Both the position numbers and the translations under genes were made by a program. The notes below the pieces were generated by a model. The model made no database searches. It worked only from the letters and a program-made list of their open reading frames with translations, and was not told the origin of the DNA. A stretch of DNA of 64,000 nucleotides from contig JAJFTF010000024.1 in assembly GCA_021373185.1 (NCBI GenBank), positions 248,001 to 312,000 of the forward strand. The letters run 5' to 3'. Below, in pieces: positions 43,118-51,889 of this stretch. Numbering within the stretch: the first letter of the stretch is position 1; every line of letters starts with the position of its first letter. The DNA comes from Betaproteobacteria bacterium (GTDB lineage Bacteria; Pseudomonadota; Gammaproteobacteria; Burkholderiales; Sulfuricellaceae).

Positions 43118-43312
43118 ATGACCGACCTGTCCAACCAGACCAATCTTAAAACCGACAACATCGTTTTGACCGATGAAGAACGCCAGCCTTGCGAAGTATG
43201 GACCCGCGTAATGGGCTACCATCGACCGGTCGCTTCGTTCAATATCGGCAAAAAAGGCGAACACTACGACCGCAAGCACTTCACCGAGTGCAGCGCCAAG
43301 CTGGCTGCCTAA
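43118..43312 (+). CDS. Separate glycyl-radical domain of class III ribonucleotide reductase
   Basis: 64 residues. The stretch EVWTRVMGYHRPV, followed by FNIGKKGEHYDRKHF, is the C-terminal glycyl-radical signature of NrdD (RVxGYxRPV...NxGK...RKxF), with the radical Gly at residue 33. It has its own strong AGGAG ribosome site 9 bases before the ATG and is separated from nrdD by 35 bases with a stop codon. A single base slip does not explain the split, because an independent start and a non-homologous N-terminal leader (MTDLSNQTNLK) are present. It would have to bind NrdD to rebuild the active site. Confidence 0.85.
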   Translation: MTDLSNQTNLKTDNIVLTDEERQPCEVWTRVMGYHRPVASFNIGKKGEHYDRKHFTECSAKLAA

Positions 43313-43453
43313 ACTCATTTCGATCAACGGCGGAAGACACCCAAGCGCTTTACCCTGGATCTTCCGCCGCTCCACTTCCCTCTTGTCTACCTTGTCCGCA
43401 AGTAGCGCTTCGACTTTTCATCCGCTGGGAACCACCAGCGAACGAAAGGTCGT

Positions 43454-44146
43454 ATGCAAATAGGCGGCTTGACGCCGCTGACCAGTACCGATTTTCCCGG
43501 CTGCCTGGCAGCAGTAGTATTTTGCCAGGGCTGCCCCTGGCGTTGCGGCTACTGCCACAATCCCCACCTGATTCCCCGCCACAGCGCAGAAATGCTCGAC
43601 TGGTTCGATGTGACGGCCTTCCTGCGTCGCCGCCAAGGGTTGTTGGATGCAGTGGTATTCAGCGGCGGCGAACCGACCTTGCAGGACGGAATCGATACAG
43701 CCATCGATGAAGTCAAGGAACTCGGCTTCAAGATTGGGTTACACACCGGCGGCACCTACCCAGCGCGCCTGCAAGATCTTTTGCCGAAGCTGGATTGGGT
43801 GGGCATGGACATCAAAGCCAGCGCTCAAGATTACGCCGGGGTAACCGGCACGCCGAATAGCGGCGGCAAAGCCTGGGAAAGCGCCCGGCTGCTGCTGGCA
43901 AGCGGCGTTCCCCATGAGTTCCGCACCACCGTCCACCCCTTGTATCACACCCCGGATTCATTGCTGCGGCTGGCGAGCGAACTGCAGGCGATAGGCGCGC
44001 GACACTACATCCTGCAGGAATTTCGCCCGCAGGGATGTGCCGATGGCATCGTCAGCTCCTTTTCCGCCCAGGCGTTGCTGGACGACGATGACCTGTGCTC
44101 CCGCATCGGCGCTATGTTCGAAACGTTCTCGCTGCGGCGGGCATAA
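43454..44146 (+). CDS. nrdG: NrdG anaerobic ribonucleotide reductase activase
   Basis: 230 residues, radical SAM enzyme. C27-x3-C31-x2-C34 in CPWRCGYC bind the 4Fe-4S cluster and VVFSGGEPTLQ is the SAM motif. It generates the glycyl radical, here on the small 64-residue partner. The length and ADFPG-like start (TSTDFPGCLAAVVFCQG) match the NrdG form of P. denitrificans-like bacteria and archaeal NrdG2 more than the 154-residue E. coli enzyme. The ribosome site is GAAAGG. A bidirectional terminator follows. Confidence 0.92.
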   Translation: MQIGGLTPLTSTDFPGCLAAVVFCQGCPWRCGYCHNPHLIPRHSAEMLDWFDVTAFLRRRQGLLDAVVFSGGEPTLQDGIDTAIDEVKELGFKIGLHTGGTYPARLQDLLPKLDWVGMDIKASAQDYAGVTGTPNSGGKAWESARLLLASGVPHEFRTTVHPLYHTPDSLLRLASELQAIGARHYILQEFRPQGCADGIVSSFSAQALLDDDDLCSRIGAMFETFSLRRA

Positions 44147-44173
44147 AAAAAGCCCCGCAAGCGGGGCTTTTTC
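44144..44173. terminator. Bidirectional terminator between nrdG and fccB
   Basis: AGCCCCGC/GCGGGGCT hairpin with A-run on the left and T-run on the right, between the convergent ends of nrdG and fccB. It should work for both. Confidence 0.93.
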
Positions 44174-44188
44174 TTGACGCTTTGCTTC

Positions 44189-45463
44189 TCAGGACGACAT
44201 CTCGGCCAGGATGTTCTTGATCCAGCTCTTGCCGTAAATCGCTTCCAACTCGGACAAGTCCGGTGATACGCCACCGGAATTCGGCACGGCGATGGTCTTG
44301 CCGCCCGCTTCCTTGTACACGGCGGAAACCGTGACTGCTTCCTTATCGGTGATGTAGCTGTAGCACACGTTGACATGCGATGGCGGAATCAGATCCTTGC
44401 CGTTCATCAATTGCACAACGTTAAGCGCACACACCTTGGCCTGCGAGTTGGCGGCGTAACCAGATTTCGGCATCGGCGCGGCACTGCAAGCATCGCCGAT
44501 AACGTGGACGTCCTTGACGAGGGTCGATTCGAAGGAAATCTGGTTAACCGGACACCATTTCTTGTCTTCGCCCACTACGCCAGCCTTGTGCGCGATCGCG
44601 CCGGCCTTTTGCGGCGGGATGACGTTGATCACATCGCCATGAAGCGTCTCGACGCCGTTGTCCACGGTCATCGCAGTGGTGTCTACCTTAGCCAGCTTGT
44701 GCCCGTTATGGTACTCGATCATCCCTTCATAGTGCTTGGCCCAGCCCTTGCGGAACAGCTTCGGCTTGGAGACGATGTCTTCGTTGGCATCCCAGGCGAC
44801 GATCTTGGACTTGGGCTTGTGGTTCTTCAGGTAGAACGCGATCATGTTGATGCGCTCGTAAGGTCCAGGCGGGCAGCGGAACGGAGTCGGCGGAACGGTC
44901 AACACCACGGTGCCGCCATCCTTCATCGATTCCAACTGCTTTTTCAGCAGCAGGGTCTGCGGGCCGGCCTTCCAGGCGTGAGGCATGATTTCCGGCGTCT
45001 TGACCGGATCGTAGCCCTCAATTTCATCGAAACGGAAGTCGATGCCGGGAGAAAGCACCAGTCGGTCATAGGCGATGGTGCCGCCGGTAACGACCACTTT
45101 CTTGGCTGCGGTATCGATCGCGGTAACTTCATCGTAAACCAGCTTGACGCCATAATTGGTGGCCAGCTTGTCGTGAGTAATGGTGTTTTCTTCCAGTGTA
45201 CGGAAACCGCCGATCACCAGATTGCTGAACGGGCAGGCAATGAATTTCTTGTCGCGGTCGATCAGCACCACTTCGATAGTTGGGTCGGTCATGCGAATGT
45301 ACTTGGCGACGATACTGCCGCCAAAACCGGCGCCCACCACCACCACGCGACGGCCAGTCTTCGACATCATTTCAGCCGCGCTCGAAATGTAAGGAACCCC
45401 TGCCAGGCTAACGCCCGTGGCAGCGCCCATCAGCTTCATAAAACTTCTGCGATTCATAGTCAT
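44189..45463 (-). CDS. fccB: Flavocytochrome c sulfide dehydrogenase, flavoprotein subunit
   Basis: 424 residues. A Tat signal (NRRSFMKLMGAATG) gives periplasmic export. The FAD-binding Rossmann motif VVVVGAGFGGS is near residues 40-50, the redox Cys of FCSD are in FIACPFSN and near the C-terminal half, and a C-terminal FCSD-flavin binding domain follows (about 350-420, SHVNVCYSYI). It oxidises sulfide to sulfur and passes electrons to the cytochrome partner. A GGAGGA ribosome site precedes ATG 45463. It is cotranscribed with the cytochrome gene 21 bases upstream. Sulfide:quinone reductase is a relative but lacks this cytochrome partner. Confidence 0.92.
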   Translation of the reverse strand: MTMNRRSFMKLMGAATGVSLAGVPYISSAAEMMSKTGRRVVVVGAGFGGSIVAKYIRMTDPTIEVVLIDRDKKFIACPFSNLVIGGFRTLEENTITHDKLATNYGVKLVYDEVTAIDTAAKKVVVTGGTIAYDRLVLSPGIDFRFDEIEGYDPVKTPEIMPHAWKAGPQTLLLKKQLESMKDGGTVVLTVPPTPFRCPPGPYERINMIAFYLKNHKPKSKIVAWDANEDIVSKPKLFRKGWAKHYEGMIEYHNGHKLAKVDTTAMTVDNGVETLHGDVINVIPPQKAGAIAHKAGVVGEDKKWCPVNQISFESTLVKDVHVIGDACSAAPMPKSGYAANSQAKVCALNVVQLMNGKDLIPPSHVNVCYSYITDKEAVTVSAVYKEAGGKTIAVPNSGGVSPDLSELEAIYGKSWIKNILAEMSS

Positions 45464-45484
45464 GTTGTTATCCTCCAGATCCCG

Positions 45485-46075
45485 TTATCGCTGGCTAGCG
45501 TAGAAATGAATCAAGGCATCGACATCATCCTTGCTCAGGCCTTCGAGTTTTGCCGCCATTTTCTTCGGCATCGGCCGCGTCTTCGCCTGGAAGTCATTCA
45601 TGTTGATCTGCAGATATTCGCTCCACTGACCGGCAAGCACGCCGCCATCGTCAGGCTTGCGGCCATTGTCTTCATGGCATTTTTCGCAGTTATTGGCATG
45701 TATTTTCTTGCCCTTGGCTACCTTGGCAGCATCGGTTGGCTGCTTGGTGCGCCCGAATTTCTGCTCGCCGAAGTAGGTGGCTATTGCCTTGATATCCTCG
45801 TCGGAATAAGCCTTGGCCAGTCTTCCCATAATGGAAGATGGGCGCTCGCCGCTCTTGAATTGCTTCATGGAATCTTCAATATACGCCGTAGGCTGTCCGG
45901 CGATAGTTGGATTGCTCGGGCCGGCGCTAACGCCGTTGGTGCCGTGACAACCATTACAGGTATTGGATAACATCGCAGCAGAAGTTGCCGTAGAGGTTGC
46001 ACCGGCAGCCCACAACGACGAGCTGACAGCGAGCCCCCCAGCGAGTATGGCAAGATTCAATAATTTAAGCTTCAT
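45485..46075 (-). CDS. fccA: Dihaem cytochrome c, FccA-like subunit
   Basis: 196 residues. A Sec signal peptide (about 1-24) precedes two haem c motifs, CNGCH near residue 40 and CEKCH near residue 135, each in a cytochrome c4-like half. It sits immediately upstream of fccB with an AGGAGG ribosome site, so it is the electron acceptor of the sulfide dehydrogenase. A paralogous dihaem cytochrome occurs in the nir cluster at 54243-54872. Confidence 0.88.
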   Translation of the reverse strand: MKLKLLNLAILAGGLAVSSSLWAAGATSTATSAAMLSNTCNGCHGTNGVSAGPSNPTIAGQPTAYIEDSMKQFKSGERPSSIMGRLAKAYSDEDIKAIATYFGEQKFGRTKQPTDAAKVAKGKKIHANNCEKCHEDNGRKPDDGGVLAGQWSEYLQINMNDFQAKTRPMPKKMAAKLEGLSKDDVDALIHFYASQR

Positions 46076-46259
46076 TGCTCCTCCTCAGTTCTTTGGTTTT
46101 TTGGATTGTTCAAAACAACAATTTCACCCACACCTTTTTTATGGTGTTAGGCACGAGTGTACTACACAAAACCGCTTCTGCAACAGAGGTACGTTACAAC
46201 CATTGCGACAAAAACAGAAATTAAAAAGGCCAGGAGCAAAACCTGTATTTGGCACCGAC

Positions 46260-46273
46260 TTGAGATAGATCAA
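46260..46273. promoter_or_regulatory. FNR/Dnr-type site between fccAB and dnr
   Basis: TTGAGATAGATCAA, matching TTGAx-N4-ATCAA with one change. It lies 94 bases before the dnr start and 185 bases before fccA, in an AT-rich intergenic region of 291 bases. It is suited to autoregulation of dnr and possibly to control of fccAB. Confidence 0.7.
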
Positions 46274-46366
46274 ATATCTTTGCATTTCAAAGCGCAAATG
46301 GGTACCATTTTTGCGCATGTATTCTTCAGTAAAGAAATAATACCGCCCTTATAGGAGACAGGTAAT

Positions 46367-47062
46367 TTGAGCAGCATTAAAGTTCACGCAATTTTGGCAA
46401 CCCTCCCCCTGTTCAAGGAAATGGGCCCGGAAGAAATTGACCGGATTGCGCAGAACACCCGAGAATCGCACGTCTCCCGTGGTGAAATCATATTCCAACG
46501 CGGAGACCCCTCGCATGGCTTCTATGTAGTAATCCATGGCCAACTGAAACTGGCGTTTTCCTCGCCGCAAGGGGTGGAAAAAGTGGTGCACCTGGTCGGC
46601 CCCGGCAAAACCTTCGGCGAAGCCGTGATGTTCATGGACATGCCCTACCCCGTTTATGCCCAGGCGATTGCCGATTCGGCGCTGCTGCACATTGCCCGTT
46701 CGGCAGTATTCGAAGGTATTGAGCGCGATCCGGTATTTTGCCGGAAAATGCTCGCAGGCCTAAGCTCCAGGCTGCACAGCCTGATCGGCGATGTCGAAGC
46801 CTATTCCCTGCGTTCCTGCACCCAGAGAGTCATCGGCTATTTGTTGCAGCATGACTGCGGCTGCGGCGCTACCGACAACTGCGCTGGCATTCACGTCAAC
46901 CTGCCTGCCAGCAAGACAGTCATCGCCTCTCGCCTCAACATCTCCCCCGAGACTTTTTCCCGCATCCTGCATGATCTGTCCGCATCCGGCATGATCAGCG
47001 TCAAGGGCAAGGATGTGACCATCCTCGACATGAATAAACTACGCGAATACGGCCAGCAGTAG
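46367..47062 (+). CDS. dnr: Dnr-like Crp/Fnr-family transcriptional regulator
   Basis: 231 residues. An N-terminal cyclic-nucleotide-binding-like beta barrel (about 15-130) leads to a dimerisation helix and a winged helix-turn-helix near 175-215 (ASRLNISPETFSRILHDL). It lacks the N-terminal Cys cluster of FNR, so it resembles Dnr/NnrR, haem-based NO sensors that activate nir and nor genes. The start is TTG at 46367 after AGGAGA. Its position between fccAB and the nir cluster and the FNR-type boxes upstream of nirS and norC make it the best local regulator candidate. Confidence 0.87.
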   Translation: MSSIKVHAILATLPLFKEMGPEEIDRIAQNTRESHVSRGEIIFQRGDPSHGFYVVIHGQLKLAFSSPQGVEKVVHLVGPGKTFGEAVMFMDMPYPVYAQAIADSALLHIARSAVFEGIERDPVFCRKMLAGLSSRLHSLIGDVEAYSLRSCTQRVIGYLLQHDCGCGATDNCAGIHVNLPASKTVIASRLNISPETFSRILHDLSASGMISVKGKDVTILDMNKLREYGQQ

Positions 47063-47070
47063 CCCGCCGT

Positions 47071-48654
47071 TTAGTGGCTGGTGCCAGCCGAGTGCGTGAT
47101 CTTGTTGTAAACGTTGTATTTGCCGGACGGCTTGTTCATCGGCAGGCGCTTGATCTCCTCAAGCGTTGCCGCATCATAGACGATCAGTGCGCCGTCATTT
47201 TCCCAGATGCTCACCAGCACATATTTTCCGTCGCGCGTAAATTCGACATGCGCCGCTGTTTTGCCCGGCATCGGTCGCAGTATTTTCACGATTTCAAGCG
47301 TGCGCTTGTCGATCAGGGTCATCGCATCGCGGCTCGCCTGGCTGTTGCTGGAAAAACCGTCAGTCCACGCATAAGGGGTGTTCTCGTGGCTGCGCATGAA
47401 AAAGCCCGGGCCGATGGTTTCTATCTGTTTTATCGTCTGCCAGGTCGTCATGTCGATCACGCTCACCAGCGCCTCCTTCAGGTTGGGCGTGGCCATCACC
47501 GGGCGGCCCTGATACTCCCAGGTAATGCCTGAACCCAGATGAGGCATTCCCGGCAAGTCGATTTCCGCCACCTTCCTGCCGCTATCGAGGTCGATCACCT
47601 GCCCCTTCTTGCCATCACGGGCGGCGCCGATCAGATGGCGGTAGGACTGGTCGAAGAAGAAATCATCGAGATAATTGTCCACCGCAATGCGGCGCACCAG
47701 GAAATCTTTCGTCGCATAAGGGATCTCCCATACTTCTTTCGCATCCTTCAAGGCGGCCACAAAGCTGCCGCGCGGCTCGGCCTGGTAGACGGCAGACACC
47801 CGCGAGCTGGTTCCATCCTGACCTGCCGTCGGGATCACCTTGATCAGCGAAAGATCCAGCGCATCCAGCAACACCAGGGAATGGGGCAGGTAATTGCCCA
47901 CCAGCACCGTCTTGCCGTCGCCCGACACGGCCAGGTTCCGGGTGTTGATGCCGGCACGCACCTCGGCCACCACCTTCAGGTTGTAAATATCAAACTTGCT
48001 GACCCAGCCATCGCGCGAGGCAAAATACACGAAGCGCCCATCCGGGCTGAACTTCGGCCCGCCGTGCAAAGCATAGCGGGTAGGGAAGCGATAAACCGGC
48101 TCGAACTTGTCGCCGTCCAGAATGGTCGCATGGTGGTCGCCCAACTCAACCACCACAAAGAGGTTCAGCGGGTCGGCGGTGAACACCGGCTTGTCCGGCA
48201 GGCTGCCGGTCGGCACATGCTGCAGGTGGGAAGTAATGATTTCGTTCGCGCCCCATACCGGCATGGTGGGTAGCGGCTTGTAAATCAGATCCGCCAGGGC
48301 CTGAATCTCCTCCTTGCCAAGCTTGGCGGAGAAACCCGCCATCTGGGTGGCGGTGCGTCCATCGGCGATGGTTTTGACCGCCTCCGGGCGGCGCAAGCGC
48401 GCCAGGTTCTCCGGCAGCAGGGCCGGGCCGCTGCCGCCCAGCCGCTCGGCACCATGGCAGGAAGCGCAATGCTCGGCGTAGAGCTTCTGCACGTCGGGCG
48501 CAGCCTGGACAGCCGCCGAAAGCAATGCCGACAACAAAACAAAACCCTTAACCGCGAAGGACGCGAAGGAACGCGAAGGAACCACAGTGAAATCACTAAA
48601 GAATCGGGTTGTTTTCCTTTGCGTACCTTCGCGGTAAAAATAAATCTTATCCAT
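47071..48654 (-). CDS. nirN: NirN, cytochrome c / d1-type haem d1 biosynthesis enzyme
   Basis: 527 residues if started at ATG 48654. A haem c domain with C63-A-S-C66-H67 is followed by an eight-bladed D1-type propeller. Motifs such as GGPKFSPDGRFVYFASRDGW and GMPHLGSGITWEY and a final KPSGKYNVYNK are found. NirN binds dihydro-haem d1 and completes haem d1 (family knowledge). The start is uncertain: the first 37 or so residues are translated from an inverted-repeat element (48549-48640), and the natural signal peptide GFVLLSALLSAAVQA begins after it. ATG 48654 overlaps the nirJ stop by 8 bases. Confidence 0.87.
   Translation of the reverse strand: MDKIYFYREGTQRKTTRFFSDFTVVPSRSFASFAVKGFVLLSALLSAAVQAAPDVQKLYAEHCASCHGAERLGGSGPALLPENLARLRRPEAVKTIADGRTATQMAGFSAKLGKEEIQALADLIYKPLPTMPVWGANEIITSHLQHVPTGSLPDKPVFTADPLNLFVVVELGDHHATILDGDKFEPVYRFPTRYALHGGPKFSPDGRFVYFASRDGWVSKFDIYNLKVVAEVRAGINTRNLAVSGDGKTVLVGNYLPHSLVLLDALDLSLIKVIPTAGQDGTSSRVSAVYQAEPRGSFVAALKDAKEVWEIPYATKDFLVRRIAVDNYLDDFFFDQSYRHLIGAARDGKKGQVIDLDSGRKVAEIDLPGMPHLGSGITWEYQGRPVMATPNLKEALVSVIDMTTWQTIKQIETIGPGFFMRSHENTPYAWTDGFSSNSQASRDAMTLIDKRTLEIVKILRPMPGKTAAHVEFTRDGKYVLVSIWENDGALIVYDAATLEEIKRLPMNKPSGKYNVYNKITHSAGTSH
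48549..48640. repeat. Inverted repeat with GCGAAGGA-type units at the nirN 5' end
   Basis: Left arm 48549-48584 (ACCGCGAAGGACGCGAAGGAACGCGAAGG order) and right arm 48612-48638 (CTTTGCGTACCTTCGCGGTA). It lies between the nirJ stop and the nirN signal peptide and is open in the nirN frame. It belongs to the same family as 23937-24030 and 63939-64000. Confidence 0.8.
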
Positions 48655-49810
48655 TTGCCGTTTTAACTCCATCAATGCCAATTTCCTCATCATCCAGATA
48701 GCACGCCGGGTCTTCCGCCCAAGGGTCGCCACTCACCTGCCAAGCGCGCACACGGGTATTGCCGCCGCAGATATCGAAATACCGGCACTGCCCGCAGCGC
48801 CCGCCGACTTGGCGCGGCTGCGCCTTCAAGCCGGCCATGATGGGGTCGGAAATATCCATCCAGATTTCGGAAAAATTCCGCTCGCGCACATTCCCCAGCG
48901 TGTAGTTCCACCACATGGTGTCGGGATGAACATTGCCCAGATTGTCGATATTGGCAACGTTCACACCTGAGGAATTGCCGCCCCATTGCACCAGTTTGGC
49001 GCGAACATGCTCCTCCAGATGCGGGAAGTTCCGCCGCACCCAGAACAGCAGATAGACGCCGTCGGCATCATTGTTGCCGCTGACGAATTCCTTGTGCCTG
49101 CCCGCCTGCTGGTCGCGCCAGCAGGTATCGAACAGCAGGTCCATCGCCGCCCGCGTGGCCTGGTGGAACACGTCGTTCTTGCGGTTCTTGTTGCCGCGCC
49201 CGGCGTAGTTGAGATGCGACAGATAAAACTTGTCCAGCCCCTCTTCTTCCATCAGGCGCAGCAATCCCGGCAAGTCGTGGGCGTTATCCTGGGTCAGGGT
49301 GAAACGGATGCCGACCTTGATGCCGCGCGCCTTGCACAAGCGGATGCCGCGCATCGAGGCGTCGAACGCGCCATCCATGCGGCGAAACTTGTCATGGGTT
49401 GCCGCGATGCCATCAAGGCTGACGCCGACATAATCGAAACCCACCGCCGCGATTTTTTCGATATTGGATTCGTCGATCAGGGTGCCGTTGCTCGACAGGC
49501 CGACATAAAACCCCATCGCCTTGGCACGGTGGGCGATCTCAAAAATATCCGGGCGCAACAACGGCTCGCCGCCCGACAAAATCAACACCGGCACACGGAA
49601 GCACTTGAGGTCGTCCATCACGGCGAACACCTCTTCGGTCGACAGCTCGCCGGGAAAATCCTTGTCCGCCGAAATCGAATAGCAATGCTTGCAAGTCAGG
49701 TTGCAGCGCCGGATCAGGTTCCAGATCACTACCGGGCCGGGCGGATTGCGCTTCGGCCCGAGCGGCGTCGGCTGGGCGATTTCTTGCATGAATTGGGAAA
49801 TACGGAACAC
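48647..49810 (-). CDS. nirJ: NirJ radical SAM haem d1 biosynthesis protein
   Basis: 387 residues. The radical SAM cluster C36-x3-C40-x2-C43 is in RCNLTCKHC. The C-terminus has a SPASM-type auxiliary cluster region (GRCGQCRYFDICGG, then DPACYLDDE). NirJ removes propionate side chains and introduces the oxo groups during haem d1 synthesis (family knowledge). GTG at 49810 has AGGGG upstream. Next upstream is nirH, separated by 82 bases. Confidence 0.93.
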   Translation of the reverse strand: MFRISQFMQEIAQPTPLGPKRNPPGPVVIWNLIRRCNLTCKHCYSISADKDFPGELSTEEVFAVMDDLKCFRVPVLILSGGEPLLRPDIFEIAHRAKAMGFYVGLSSNGTLIDESNIEKIAAVGFDYVGVSLDGIAATHDKFRRMDGAFDASMRGIRLCKARGIKVGIRFTLTQDNAHDLPGLLRLMEEEGLDKFYLSHLNYAGRGNKNRKNDVFHQATRAAMDLLFDTCWRDQQAGRHKEFVSGNNDADGVYLLFWVRRNFPHLEEHVRAKLVQWGGNSSGVNVANIDNLGNVHPDTMWWNYTLGNVRERNFSEIWMDISDPIMAGLKAQPRQVGGRCGQCRYFDICGGNTRVRAWQVSGDPWAEDPACYLDDEEIGIDGVKTANG

Positions 49811-49892
49811 TATTAACCCCTGGTAATGGGTAATGGGTAAGGGGCGATGGATACAAACCGCCCTTCACGCATCACTCTTGACTCATTACTCC

Positions 49893-50384
49893 TCACCCGC
49901 TTATCCGCAATCCGGTTTTCTTCAGGATGCGGGTACTGTAAAGAATATCGTGGCCGCGATCAGCGTCGCCAAGCAATGCGGCGATCTGCTGCGCCTGTTG
50001 CTCCACTTCGCTGTGGTCATGGCCATGCACCATGGCAAAAAAATTGTAAGGCCATTCCGGCAAATAACGCGGGCGCTGGTAACAGTGGCTGACAAATTCC
50101 AGAGCGCCGATTTTTTTCCCCAGATCATCCACCTGATCATCCGGCACATCCCACACCGTCATGCCGTTTGCCTTGTAGCCCAACGCATAATGGTTGGGCA
50201 CTACGCCAATGCGGCGAATCATGCCGGTTTCAAGCATGCGTTGCATGCGAGACATCACCTCTTGCGGAGAAATGTCGGCCTCGCTGGCGACTGCATGGTA
50301 AGGCTGCGGCACCAACGGCAGGCCCGACTGGGTGGCGCGGATAATCCGCCGGTCAATATCGTCGATCAAGGTTTCCGCTTTCAT
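49893..50384 (-). CDS. nirH: NirH, siroheme decarboxylase subunit
   Basis: 163 residues, AsnC/Lrp-like helix-turn-helix plus RAM-like domain. It contains DDIDRRIIRATQSGLPLV, MIRRIGVVPNHYALGYKANGM and a YQRPRYLPEWPYNFFAMVHG segment. The family's active-site His residues lie in HCYQRP and MVHGHDH. ATG 50384 was chosen because it overlaps the nirG stop and matches family length. It decarboxylates sirohaem to didecarboxysirohaem together with NirDL and NirG. The name NirH versus NirL-type follows order and similarity. Confidence 0.85.
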   Translation of the reverse strand: MKAETLIDDIDRRIIRATQSGLPLVPQPYHAVASEADISPQEVMSRMQRMLETGMIRRIGVVPNHYALGYKANGMTVWDVPDDQVDDLGKKIGALEFVSHCYQRPRYLPEWPYNFFAMVHGHDHSEVEQQAQQIAALLGDADRGHDILYSTRILKKTGLRISG

Positions 50385-50824
50385 GCCTTGAAGTGCAGCC
50401 CCACGAAATACTCCTTGATCTTCGGCATGTCGTAGACGGGATAGCCGGTTTCGCGCTCGATTTTTTTCAGCGCATCGACATGGGCCTGGGGCGTTTCGGT
50501 CGCCAGCACGAACCACATGTTGAACTGGTGGTCTCGCGCGTAGTTGTGCGCAACTTCCGGCATCGCGTTGACGATCTCCGCCACGCGCTCAAAATCTTCC
50601 TGTGGAATTTTCATGGCCGAAAGGCTCAGGCTGCCGCCCATGCGCTCGGCGTGATACATCGGGCCGAAACGGGATAATATTTTCCGCTGCAGGAGGCTGT
50701 CGATGCGCTCAATCAGCTCCTGTTCGGCGATGCCGAAGCGCGCCGCAACCTCGGCAAAGGGGTGATCGCCGATGGGGAAACCACCCTGCAATTCGTTGAC
50801 GATAGTCCGGTCAAGCTCATCCAT
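50381..50824 (-). CDS. nirG: NirG, siroheme decarboxylase subunit
   Basis: 147 residues of the AsnC/Lrp-like family. It begins MDELDRTIVNELQGGFPIGDHP and contains YHAERMGGSLSLSAMKIP and HNYARDHQFNMWFVLAT, the conserved His/Arg stretch of the NirDLGH proteins. It partners NirH and NirDL. Its stop overlaps the nirH start (ATGA in reverse). An in-frame TTG one codon earlier (50827) is the only alternative start nearby. Confidence 0.85.
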   Translation of the reverse strand: MDELDRTIVNELQGGFPIGDHPFAEVAARFGIAEQELIERIDSLLQRKILSRFGPMYHAERMGGSLSLSAMKIPQEDFERVAEIVNAMPEVAHNYARDHQFNMWFVLATETPQAHVDALKKIERETGYPVYDMPKIKEYFVGLHFKA

Positions 50825-50836
50825 CAAGCGGCCACT

Positions 50837-51889
50837 TCAACCCCGACCCGCGCCGCTGTGCAGGGCACCCGTGGCGGGCACCCCATCTGCCACATAGCGC
50901 GCACCGCATTGCTTGAAACGGCGGCAGCTAAACAGCACTTCGTGGGAGATACCTTCAAGACCGCATTGATCCTTCAATTGCGCGACGTGGCTCAACACTT
51001 CATCACGGTCGCGGCCATGGATCATGCAGAACAGATTGTAGCGCCAGTCCGGCAAGCGCCGTGGCCGCCGGTAGCACAGGGTGACGAAATCGAACTTGCC
51101 GATGCATTGGCCCTGCGCGCTGACCCGGTCATCGGGGATATCCCACACCACCATCGCATTGGCGCGGTAGCCGAGTTCGCGATGCCGTACCACCACCCCC
51201 ATACGCTTGATAATCCCCTGCTCCAGCAATTGTCCCAAACCGGCAATCACCTCGCTCTCGGACAGGCCGATGCCGGCGCCGATCTCGGCAAATGGACGCG
51301 AAACCAGCGGCAATCCTTGCTGAACGGCGCCGATCAACGCTGTTTCCGAGGCCTGCGGCACTGCGGCGGCAGCCGATCGGCGCAACACGTCCCGGCCTGT
51401 TGGATTCGGCACGGCTGCTGCCGCAATGCGTTGCCCTTGATGTGACTGCAACAGGTCGAAGCCGAGGTCGATATGGTAATCCTCAAGCATCGGCAAATGC
51501 AGCACCGGATAACCGGCTCTATGCTCGATCTCGGCCAGCACTTCGCGCAACCGGGTTTCCTCGGCGGCGGCGACCACAAACCAAAGATTGTAATGATGCT
51601 CGCGTTCGTAATTGTGATTGACTTCAGTGTAGCTGCTGATCAGTTGCGCCACCTCTTCCAGCCTGGCGGCAGGAACCGCCATTGCGGCAAGGGAACTGGC
51701 GCCGATGCTGTGCGGCTTGAATACCGCCCCGACCCGGCTGACCGCGCCCTGCGTCTGAAGCTGCGCAAACATTTCCAGCACCTGCGCCTCGCTCACGCCC
51801 AAACGTCCGGCAATGACGCCAAAGGGCGCCGGCACCAGCGGAAAATCGCGCTGGAAATCGTTAAGCAGATGAAGTTCGAATTCAGTCAT
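50837..51889 (-). CDS. nirDL: NirDL, fused siroheme decarboxylase
   Basis: 350 residues with two AsnC/Lrp-like halves. The first (about 1-150) has HNYEREHHYNLWFVVAA. The second (about 175-340) has LLEQGIIKRMGVVVRHRELGY and YRRPRRLPDWRYNLFCMIHG. The halves correspond to separate NirD and NirL of Pseudomonas, joined here through a short linker that includes IAAAAVPNPTGRDVLRR. It would work with NirG and NirH to decarboxylate sirohaem. 12 bases separate it from nirG. Confidence 0.9.
   Translation of the reverse strand: MTEFELHLLNDFQRDFPLVPAPFGVIAGRLGVSEAQVLEMFAQLQTQGAVSRVGAVFKPHSIGASSLAAMAVPAARLEEVAQLISSYTEVNHNYEREHHYNLWFVVAAAEETRLREVLAEIEHRAGYPVLHLPMLEDYHIDLGFDLLQSHQGQRIAAAAVPNPTGRDVLRRSAAAAVPQASETALIGAVQQGLPLVSRPFAEIGAGIGLSESEVIAGLGQLLEQGIIKRMGVVVRHRELGYRANAMVVWDIPDDRVSAQGQCIGKFDFVTLCYRRPRRLPDWRYNLFCMIHGRDRDEVLSHVAQLKDQCGLEGISHEVLFSCRRFKQCGARYVADGVPATGALHSGAGRG

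Noticed and set aside
43082-43118. Simple frameshift joining nrdD to the glycyl-radical gene
   Set aside because: The 35-base gap contains a stop and a strong ribosome site, and the small gene has its own leader; a one-base error would not produce this arrangement.
44375-45970. Open frame of about 530 codons on the plus strand opposite fccB and fccA
   Set aside because: It spans two well-supported genes and their gap and has no domain; it is a compositional artefact.
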